64,000 nucleotides of DNA from Phoronis australis (lineage: Eukaryota; Phoronida; Phoronidae). The notes below the pieces were generated by a model. It had not been told where the DNA came from. It was given only the letters and a program-made list of their open reading frames with translations, and searched no databases. The position numbers and the translations under genes are program-made. Where the stretch lies: contig NMRA01000564.1 of the NCBI GenBank assembly GCA_002633005.1, positions 89,438 to 153,437 of the forward strand, given 5' to 3'. How positions within the stretch are numbered: the stretch's first letter is position 1; each line of letters begins with the position of its first letter. Below, piece by piece: positions 13,301 to 25,300 of the stretch.

Positions 13301-16300
13301 GAACGGTGGTACCAACTGCGGAAAGCACAGACAGTGTTGTTTCCAATCAAAACATTGAAAAATGACATAACAGATCTGTTATGAAAAATGCAAAATTAGC
13401 AACTGCTGAGATATTCGACTCACTTATGATTTTGTTTGTCTATTTATCACAGGTTACTGGGTGAAAGAAAGATACGGATGGTATCTGTTCGTCAATAAAA
13501 GCTACAATTGGACAAAAGCATATCATTATTGTCATTCCATGAATATGTCATTACTAACCCCTAGAGACGAAGGGGAAAATAAATTTGCCATAGGAGTTCT
13601 ACATCAGTTAGTCGGTAAGTGAATATGCCTAACTATGCGTTCATAGTGAATCTCGAGTTTCCAATCAGCAGGTTGAGTCGAACTTTTAAGATCATAATTG
13701 TTTGCGTGCATAGAGTGGACAGAGCAGAACTGCTAAGCAAGAAAATGTCACAGCCACACAGAATGCCGTAACCTTCGAATTGCAGCAACTCGCGCAGTGC
13801 ATCGGATCACCAATCTGGTGCCGCAATTTTGGTTTGAGACACTAAGGTAAAAAAGTGAAACCAACACGGTGTAACAGTTTGTGCAGACTCTCTTGCCAAA
13901 AGTTTCGCAGAATCCTCAAATGGCCATTTGGTGTACTGAGGGTTTGTACAAATCTTGGGAGTTATGAAGAGTGGAGCCCTGTCCCTTAAAAGTGGCCGAT
14001 AATGAGGGGAATTATTTAGAGGGGGGAAGGTTCAAGCCGACCGGTGGACAGAGGCAGCTTTCCTCCAACGTACGAGCCAGTCGGGCTTATGAGTGGCCAA
14101 TGTGTATCTATTTGTTTTGTTGACAACTGTTGCGGACGTTGTGGACTTCAGATTTTAAGGACCCGGTCACAGTTCAAGTCAGTGTTGTTTTGAGTTCTCT
14201 GTACCCTTACTGATAAAATTCAATACAATATGATCTGCGACAAATTTTAGCAACAAAACTTAGAGTGCACTCGTTTGTCACTTAAGTCGAGGGTTACTGC
14301 ATTTGTGCTGTTCTTGAAGTTTCTATTCTGACATAGCTTCAACTTCCGGAATGACGTGGCTGTACAGTTTCTTAGTCCGAAGGTCCATTGTATATTTCGG
14401 CAATAACAGTGTCAGTGATTTTTGGGCTATCAATCCTTTAAAGTCCTTGATAAGGTCACGTAGAAATAATAAATTTCAAACTCAAATAAGTCATTTCACC
14501 AACCAAAAACATAAAGTTGAAGCACAATCAGGGGAGCGCTACCTCACCGCAGTAAAAATCAAAACAAAGATTTCTTCCACAAAACGAGCCAAAACATTCT
14601 CTTCCAAAGATGGCGTGGCGTGGGCCTTTAGGTCCCCAAAATCTTCGGTGGATCACGCTTGAAGGGTACAGTACTGCTCAAATGTCACGCTTCAGTCCAC
14701 AATACAGCGCCCAGGACAGCTCTTTCAACATGACCCATTAAGCCAATGCAATCACGTTTTATTCTACAGGTCAAGACCGAAGCTTCTGGGAGAAGTCGTT
14801 GAGGCCTGGCTACTGGTCCGGGGGAAACGACTTACTGAACGAAGGAACGTTTATGATGGATGACCTTAAAACTCCTGTAAACTACACGAGTAAGTATACG
14901 GATTCTAAACCCAGCGTATTCCTGATATTGATGCAGAGTATATGACGAATTTAAGGCACTTTTTCATGGTCCGTTAGCTTAGATACAAAATAGTTCTGTC
15001 ATCCTGTCTGGCTGTCTTTCGGTGAGGCTGATTGTCGATATGTCTGTCACTCTGCACAGCTGTGTCGCCCCTCATTATTGCAATCACAAATTTGAGAGCT
15101 CATCTTTTTCGTGTATGTTTTTGATAGATTTTTTCCACGGTGAACCGAACGATCCAGCATTTGGAAGTGAAGACTGCATTGAAATCGAAGGAGACGGTCG
15201 ATGGAATGATTTTAACTGCGTTGCCAACTTGCCCTTCATCTGCCACAGTAAGTCGATGGTCATTTTCAATTTTGAAACAGATGTCGGAATTTTTTATTAT
15301 TAGAATACTTTTGCTGTCAATCAAAACATTCTGTTATCTTAGAATTGAGATTGAGCCTAACTTGTCAAGGCGGATCATTGTTGACGCCGAGTCAATATTC
15401 TCACGCAGCAATGCATTGTCAGCTGTGTCCGAGCACAAAACTCACTTCTCATGTGAATAAAAACACAAGCTGGGACCAGTTGAGTAGCAGTGCACAAAAT
15501 CAAAGTTGGTTTCTGAGTGGAAGATGGCAGTTTATAGCCACTTTTCTTTAGCAAATTGTTTCTAAACGCATTGAGTGTTTTGCTCGTCTGTTGCAGGGCC
15601 GTGCACATGTTACTCTCAAGGCCATTGTGATAGGCACACAGGCAAATGTCGATGCAGGTTACAGGGTAACCCAAGTTTGGGAAACTACAAATGTGTAAGT
15701 AACATTAATTCATTATTGATCGGAAAATTTCTCGTCGTTACACGTTTAACAGCTTATTATTTAAAATAACTTATTCTTATAAAAATGACATAGGCAAAAA
15801 TTGAATTTCGGGCCTCAAAAGCGAGGCTCCGATATTAATATAGGGTGCCTCGCCGAATGGCGGTCGAAAAGCCGGGCTCTCTTATATTAATATAGGTGTC
15901 TCGGCGAAAGGCGGCCGGAGAGCGGGGCCATCTATATGAATATAGAAAGGCCTCGCTTTTGACACCCGAAATTCGATTTTTGCCTTTGTCATTTTAATAA
16001 GAATAAGACATTTTAAATAATAAGCTGTTATTTACTCTTCCGCAACTTGTTTTCTATTTGTCTTCTACTTCGCCTTCGTTCCACATGTTATCCAATTACA
16101 TCACAAGAAATGGTTCTGTTTTGAAAAAAGTAAAAATGTAGAAGTCTTCTGTTCTAGAAACCCTACATCACTTCCATAGACCCTACGTTTGGTCCGTTGG
16201 CCGGAGGGACTCAGATAACAGTGCGAGGCGGCTACTTGGATCTACAGGAAATCAAATTACAGAACAAAAATTGCACAGTCGTTTACAGGTTTGCTTATGT

Positions 16301-19300
16301 GCTTTTCGCAGTGTATTAAATCAAACCTAATACGTAAATTACATCAATATACTTGGCCCCGTTGCAATAGGGTCGTCCCGGATTACATAGCGACACTCGC
16401 TGTATTTTCCCACAATGCCGTAAACATCCGTCAAGCACATTTGCTGCCTCGTTCTTGAGCCATTGGAGTTTCACATGTTATTTGTCGTTGTCTGATTTTT
16501 TACAAGTTTTTCTAGTTTGCAATACTCTGTTCGTCTTTCCAATGACAAAGAAGTATATATATATATTTATATATTAATGTTGCGCTGAGTGCTTCAACTC
16601 CGACGTAAGAAAGTTTGATAAACTGTTCAAATACCCGTGGAAGCGTGATGTGAAATTCTTCGCCTTCCCGGCATCAACGAGCTGCATGAAAATGTGCCTA
16701 TACTTTCTAAAATGAGGTCACGCACTTTCTTATCTCTGGAGCAAAGGAAAGTTCTAACGCCGTGTAATCCGGGAATGGACTGTTTATTTGCTGTATGTAC
16801 ATGTACACAATCAGTCTATATAAATGTGAGTGCAAGATTTCGTAACTCAATTATTTTCTATGATAATCCCTTTAACAGAATGAGCAATTGTATTAAGGAG
16901 ACTCTCTAGGACTTACGGAATGACTTTGGCCTGAATACCATCTTCGAATGACATTAACATCACATTTCCTCGATCGTATACCGAACTACACTATACTGAT
17001 ACTATTACGCTTTATGCTTTCAGCAATGACTCAACGGTTGTCTTCAAGACAATCCAATCGGAAGTGACTGGAACTTGGCCTGTAGTCTTTGACTTCCGTG
17101 GCGAGCACCAGATAAAACCCGTCAGCTTTACTTACATGAAGAATCCGGAAATAGACAACGTGCGCCCTCTAGAGACTTTTCTTCGGTAAGCAATGTTTCT
17201 GAACATTTCAGTCTTGCCTGTCAGTCATTTCAGTTTTGCCCATTTCGCTTATGTAATTTGATGAAGTCAAGTGTACAGTCGCGAAACTCTCCCCTTTCAC
17301 TCGCGTGATTTTTTGATGTTTTTACGAGATCGCATTTTTGTCTCAAGAAACGTAAACTGGGGCATTATTTCATCGATTGGCAAATGTTGCTCACGTACCG
17401 TTCGCTTATCCTGATACGTCTATGAATGACGTAAAGTGTACTTTCAGCGCAATATTTAGGATGTAGTCACGTGCACCTAGGCAGGAGAGGGGTGACAGCA
17501 GCATGTTTGATATAGTCGTATTATTGCCGTTAGATTATTTGTAGTTATGATATTAACGTACGGGGCAGTCGCAGAACGGGCGTGCTAAAATGAGACCTCT
17601 GCACCACCGTCGTACGAGTAATGCAAGGCATTTCCCGTCCGTCAAATTTAAGGTTTTCAAAAGAACCGAGCTTTCTAAGACATGCGTACGTTTGTCTCCC
17701 AATATCGGACGAAGTTCTGGCTCCCCGTAGAAAATGTTTTGCGAAGATGAAGCAATTTTTGCTTCTAGATTGAAGTCTTCCCGCCGTCATTGTAAAAAGC
17801 ATTTTTATTTGGCGTGTTACAGTACCATCACAGACACAACAGCCTCACAACGGACGTGGCGATATTCCCTACTTTTTCGTGACAGACTAATCGCATACGC
17901 CATGAGTTACAAGCCGCAGGTTACATTTGTTTTTAAGTCAATGAAGATAAATGTAACTAGATTATTATGTTACTCTATGTATAAGTCAAGCGTTGAAAGC
18001 TGTGCCTCGTGTACCCGGCTCTGCAGCTTTCCGTTTATTTGTTTTTCCATCAAGAAATGTTTAATTTAATAATTGTGCTATAATTCAACAGTGAATGTTA
18101 TTAAATTTGATATTTTCATTTCAAGGGGTGGAGTGCTACTTACAGTGACTGGAAAAGACCTGGACTCAGTCAGTTCTCCATGGATGATTACCAATATGAC
18201 GTACAGGGGTGACTCTACACTATTTCCCACAGTAAGTATCAGTGCGTTCCCTAGTTCCGTTGTGCTGACGCACTATTCCATTATAAATGTGATCGTATGT
18301 GCGTATTAATCAGTTTAGTTCCATTTTACCAACACAAATTTTTGATTCCGTACGACACACATGGTAAATTAGAAGTTTATGCGGAAGCTACATATTTAAG
18401 TTCGGCAATTGTTCTCGGTGATATAAAAAGACAAGCAGCTATTAACAATTTTCTGATATGAATCGATAAAGAAATGACATAACGACATTTTTATCAGTAA
18501 GAATTATTTGCCTACGTTGGTCACATTACGTGACTTAAAGATTTCTGCCCCGATCGGGACTCGAACCCGGGATCTTTTGCTAACCTTGCAGACTCTCAAG
18601 CTTAAACGTAAAGCGTGCATGAGGCTAATAAATCTTACTTATATATGTCTGCACGCTGTTTCATAACAACACAATGATATGTCCTTCTATCAATTTAGAA
18701 ATGCACACCCAAAGCTTCTACTGTCATCCTCTGTCCAACTCCTAAGATAGAGCTCCCGTCTCTGCTGGAGAAAAGATCGCGAAGAGAAATAAAAATCAAG
18801 CATCAATATAACGACGAAGACCTGAAATTCACTATCGGTTTCATTTTGGATGGATATGTGAAGTATAAGTAAGTTTGGAACTCTAGCTGTCGTAAGATCG
18901 ATGTTACATTGAATATTAGCTTAACTTCAATGATAGCGTTGACCTCATTGGTTCACATTTTAGTCAACTGTCAAGAACTAGCCCAGTACGCATTGGGTTT
19001 TGTTTGTTCACACGCTTTAATTTGTTATGAGACAATTTATTAATACCTTGTGCTTTGAATAGAAAACCGAAAAATTTATCCCTGCAGGAAAATGAGCGAA
19101 TCGCTGCCAGAATACTCTGTGCTGACAGTTTATGACAATCCTGAGATCTTAGTATTTGAAGAACAAGATGGCGTGCGGGCGTTCGACCACTCTGTTCGAC
19201 CCTTCATCGACATCAAGGTAAGCATTTTAAGTGCACGGAATATAGTATATAATTTCAAATGGCGTCGTTTTATGTCCTCAGCTGATTCACTTGCAGTAAA

Positions 19301-22300
19301 ATGGGACAAATTTAAGACTGTGACCTAGATTTAAAATCTCCTTAAGTCACTTCTCAATCCCATACCTTATCATGCTGGAATAGAGATCCGTTTAAAGGTG
19401 TCATGAATAAGTCACTCAATATATTTTCATTATAAAGGGCCGAAGACTTGACCATGATTGGAGAGATCAAGTTTGGATTCAGATTGGCTACAATGGTACA
19501 TGCGTCGTCACATCTGTGACTTGGAACCAGCTAACATGCCGACCACCGGAAGTGATACCCATTGTTGATCCAGACAACTATGGCCCACGAACCACACCTC
19601 CGGTGATTGTGAGTAATATTTTGTTATATCTTTTGTAAACTTTACAAGTTATCCAGTGGATAAGTTAAACTGCTGCATGAAGTCAATGTCATGTGTCAAT
19701 CAAGTGTATAACTTTTATGTAACTTACCCCATTGTCTCGTTTCATTAAAGGTCGCAAAGAAGTTTGAAAGACAATTCATTACACCTGCTATGAAAGCTTT
19801 ATTGCTCGACACTCGAGTTGCGTATCGCAGACCTGAGACACTCGCAAGACTGCTAGTGTAGTTACAGGGTTTGGTTGTAATGCAAGATATCTCGCGGAAT
19901 CTTGGAGTTTAGGGAATACATGATATGCTTTACAAGTCGGCTCGATTCTGCTGGATATTTTGTGCTCTCTACCAGCATCTGTCATGCGCGCACCCAGGGG
20001 GGGGCTCGGGGGGCCCGAGTGAGCCCCCCCCCCATTTGGCGAAGTGGGCAAAAAGGTCCTTGTGTGAGAAACAAAAAGTCCGAGTAAGTGAGACAAAAGT
20101 CCACTAAACAAACACAAACGCGCAATTCACAGTGGTGTACCCGTTTTTTTTTTTATTTTTTTAGTCCGTCGGCTATTTTGTAACCAAAAGGTCCACAACG
20201 TTAGGAATTCGAGCCCCCCCCCCCCTCCATATTGAAGGCTGGGTGGGCGCATGTGTATCCTCAAACACAATTGAACTGTCGGACTTCCCCTAACTCAAAA
20301 CAATAACACACGTGTATTTGATTCCTATACGCGTCACTACGAACACACGAATGCCATAAATTGCCAAATGTTCCTTTCAGTACTGATGGGACTATATGGA
20401 CACTCCTACAGGTCTAACGTAAGAAAAGTGCGCTCAAGTAAAGCTGTAACTGAGCACTAAATCGCTTGAGTCTCGTTTATCTTAAAGAGCAAAAGTACAG
20501 AAACGAAAACCTTCTAAAATTCAAGAGGATTTCATCACGCTACTGGTTCAATTATAAGGGAGACTGTGTGATGATGTTAAATCACCATTTGAGATCAATG
20601 GTGACAGTGTAGACGAAGAGCAAGCAAAATAGGCAGTGATTCAGATAACAGTCTATCAATTTAAGGCCCCTGAAAACGATTTGGGTTTGTGGTCAGTTGA
20701 GAGGTTATGGTTAGCGTTGGATAAAGATCGCTTGCAACCCTTGTTTAGCTACAATGGACTACAAAAACATGAGCGTAAACAGAAACGTCGCTTTATCACG
20801 TCATTGTTTCACTGATCAGCTTTTCAAAATGATGGGAAGACTGTGAAGAAAGATGTTTTATTTTATCTACAAACTTTCTTCCGGTAGTCAGTGCTTTTCT
20901 GACCGGAAACCGTCAGGGATCTCACCTATTTTCATTTGTTACCGTCAGTAGGGTCTGTTTCATCCGCAGGTCTGGGAGTTTTTAGATAAGAGGTATTATT
21001 TCTTTCCCACTTGCTGTATTATTTCTTATGGACAAAACAACTGAAAAATCGGAAGGGTTCTAAAATCAGAATGTAAACACCGAGGGTTTGTATAGTGAAT
21101 TATTCCCACTTGTCTATATTGAATTTTATTAGATTTGCGTATAAAATTGCATGATTCCATTGCTCACATTTAGTAGTATAGATAAAGCACTATGACACGT
21201 GAACATAATTCCAATGGTTGCTCTTGCAAATGAGGGTCAGACCTTGAACTCTGTCTTGGTACCTGGAAACAGTGAATTCGCCATTGTTCTACATGCAGTT
21301 GTTTGGTTCTTCATGCGTACATGTATAGGGTATTGGTTATTCTGTTTAATGTTTCTGTGCTATAATCTGCCACTTACAGTTTCCCTGAAGTATCTTAGTT
21401 TCTCTTTGCTTAATGACGACATTTCTTTACCATTTGTTTATGAACCAGGTTCACGTTGGCAGCATATCTACCCACGTTGGATTCCTTGAGTGGCCAGCTC
21501 CCCAGCAGTGGTGGCAGACAGACACCTTTACTATATCTGTCGCATCCTCGGGTGGTGCCCTGCTTCTTTTGTGCATCGTGCTGATCGCGCTACGTCATGG
21601 TCGACGCAAGAAAGTCCGCCGAGAACTTCCGCAAGTTTTAGACCGTGAAGTGGCAGAGAGAAATAATTACGAAAAACTGTTTGGTGAGATTTTGTATAAC
21701 TAATTATAACTGAAACTTGTAAGTCTCTGACTTGAAAAATCAATGTAAAACGGGAAGTAACTACAAGATCTATGTTGTTGTAGAATAATTATGTGAACAG
21801 TTATTATTGAATGTTAATTGCCACTCTTTAATTGGATCTATCCTGCAAAGGAGAAAGTTTCCCGTTTAGCAATTTAGTAAACAACTTGCTATGCCAAATG
21901 TGTCGCGCTTTTTCCGTTTGAGCACAGTTTGGGCAGCAAATCTGCCTGGAAGAGCCTAAAAAGAGCGGGCCCTTTAATGATTTTATATGATATACCTATG
22001 GCATCTGTAAGCCTCAAGCTACAATGCACGTCTATTCCAGGTCAACCTCAGCAAAACATCGATGAACTTCTTTCGCTTCTGGACGAGTCTTTACTAAGTC
22101 AAGTGAAACGGTGTACACTGGAATCAGACAGGTTAACAGTTGGCGCGGTCATCGGAAGAGGTAATGTTGAGGACAGAAATAATCACCGTACTTCTTATGG
22201 TATTATCCACGTAAGCAACACCTTGTAACGATTTTGTAAAATTATCCAACTTCTCAAGTTTGAAGACTGGTGACCCTTGTTTCTTTGTTAAGATCGGATG

Positions 22301-25300
22301 TCAAAATCAAGCACGTTTCCTAACAGAAATAAGGAAATACTAGGTTTAACATTAGTGTAGCGAATATGTGTTGAATTTTAGGACACTTTGGTAAAGTATT
22401 GCAAGGCAGTCTTACCGACGAAAGCAACAATGATACAAGGAAGGTGGCTGTCAAGTCGTTGAAAGGTAATGAATTTCAATACATCGACGTGGTGAAGGGC
22501 AATTCAGTCGCCTGTTTTACAAGTGCTTAGAAACAACAGGAAGAATAACAACGCTCTTACATTGATCTATGATGTCTAGAATTCACTGTATTTGTTAGAG
22601 GCGATAATGATCTACAAATTGGGTCTACTTCCTTGTAGGCCAAAAACATTCTACAAAGTTTGACTAAAGAGCGTTAACGTTTCATAAAAATAAGTCTGTA
22701 ACTTAGAAACAAATAGTCACGGATAGGTTCATTGGAAATACGGATTTATATTGCATCCCATTAGGTGACAGAAGCATAACCGTGGACGAACTCAAAGCAT
22801 TTCTAGAGGAAGCTACAATCACCAACCATTTAGAGCACGCGAATGTTCTCTCCGTTTATGGCGTCGTGATAACGAAAAACACGCCCTATGTTGTGCTGCC
22901 CTTCATGGAAAATGGCGACCTGAAGTCATTTATTGCGAACCCGTACAATGTGAGTTTGATAAAATCAAAAATTGCACACCGTCTGCGAGCAAAATTGCAG
23001 TAGACATGTAAACAGTCTCTTCACAACGCTGTGATGTCTCACAATCCCGGCGTGTTGACCATGGAGCAAGTACAATGAGAAGTAATTATAGTATGCATCC
23101 ATGTTCAACAAAATTATCCTTTCGAGCATTGTCCCGGTGTTGCATCAAAGGGTTACGTTGGGCTCAGTATCCTACGTGTACGTATTAAAGTGCTTGTTGC
23201 CACTGAATGTCTGGTGCTTCAATGACATTGAAATACATACAAAGTAGACTATTAGATCAAAGAGTGTTCACAGACGAAGACGAATGGAAATTGGCTTAGC
23301 TCATAGCTCGCGCGTGCCGTAAAATGAACTGTGATGATTTTGCCTTGCGAGCCCTGAGGTGAATGTCTACTTCGGTTACTTCCTTTTACCTGGCGTGCGT
23401 AAAACCTCACAGCGTGCGGCCGAGGTAAGCTAAGTGCTTCGTCAGTTACCTTCGACACTCTCTCACTAGCACATAGTAATCGTGTGTACTACATTTAGGC
23501 TGAACTTCTTATTCCACTAGCAACCTCTATTTGCGGCTAATTGGCATCGAGTTATGTATTTGACTTACCGTTGTTTGAGGCAGCTAGCCGAGCGAGTATT
23601 TCTTTATGTTCGTCGAGCCGCATTGGCAAAGCAAGTGTCTATAGGTTTAAGAATCTGCGCAGCGAACTTGCGTCCACACCCCCTGGAGGACTCCAATTCA
23701 GCCCAGTCCCTATGTCGCAATCAACGTTTTCCTGTGCCACCAATATTCTGCCTCCAAACATCATCCCCATGTCATCGCCTGTCTTGGTCTGCTTGTCGTT
23801 CAGTTGCAAATTGTCACCCGTTGTCTTCCTGGACAAGCAGCCCGAAACTACTGCTATTTTACTCTCATCCTGTCGCCGTCGGTTTTCCCTGCATAAAACA
23901 AATTTGCCTAACAAGCCAACAATTAAGTTGAGCGTCACGCGCCTGTAGAGGTGTAATTTAATTAAGCCAAGGGACAGTTTAATACTTGTTGCCATTTGTA
24001 CGTTTATTGTGTTTATTGGCAGCCATACGCATGTCTCTTTTTTTATCTGGAGTTTTGTATACCAAACTTTTGTCTGTGGTTCCTAGATTGCTGAACTTTG
24101 CCAAGACTGTCGATTTCATTTAATAACTTATAAAACGTCATGCTTTTCAGATATTCAGCGTGAGAGAGTTGCTGGGGTTTGGTCTCCAGGTGGCGCGAGG
24201 CATGGAATACCTTGCAAGCCATAAATACATTCACAGGGATCTTGCTGCACGAAACTGCATGTAGGTATTACGACAGTCACTCCAATCACATAATTATATC
24301 AAACCAACCTCCCTTGATGTGCACGTTTTGCGGATCTCAAAGTCATTTGAATTTAAACGCCATCGATTAACACGCACTATATTTGGAACAGTCTTCGCCA
24401 GTTATGATCAAGGACACAGCAAGGGCAACGTAATTGAAATGAAACAGTAATGGCGGGTTTAATTGCCTGTGTACCGCATTGCCGCCCCTTTAGACCCATG
24501 GGCCTACATCCGCATTAATGCCTGTTTTCGCTGTTTTTTTTACCCAAGTGGTTCGCATATTGGCGCATGCTCCTAAGTTTCCCATATAATCCTTGGTATA
24601 TGTAATGTCCCCTGCATAGCCGGTTTTGACTACTGGGGTGCCAACCAAACGCACCTTTTTTACGTTTGCCTCTGTATATTTGGAACGCCTTGGCATAGTT
24701 CCAAGAAACTTGGTAAATAATTTTGTGTAACCGTTTGTCGCGCATTTAGGCCCGTGGTCCTACATCGGAATTAATTCCTTTTTGTGGTCTTTTTTCTAAG
24801 TGATTTGCGTATTGGCGCATGCGCCTACATGTAAGTTTCGCTTATAAGCGCAGTTTCTCACATACGCCCATGGGTCTAATGGCGCGGCCAAGCGGTACAC
24901 AATTCGAATATCGTATATCATTGTCGTGTTCAACTTATCGGAGTTTGTAGACAAGTGTTCCTACATAGTGTTTCGAGTTCAAGAGATATGTATGATTTGC
25001 CGATTGAAACGCATATCCGGTCTTTCGTCTAATCATGAAATCGTGGCCATTCTCTGGGTTTTATGAATCATATGACGCATTGACACACTGATGGGATCCA
25101 TGAATGGAACTTAATTCCCAGCGATCCACAAAAAGCGCCAAATTAAATACGAAATCGGAAATAGGAATGTGTATATAGGGCTACAGAATGCTTCAGCAAA
25201 TAGACCTCTTTGGCATAACTAAGAGGCCTACAGGCAAGTTTCGAAATCTAGACTAGAGTTCCATAGACTGCAAGACATTAACGTGCACTTGAGGGGAAAA

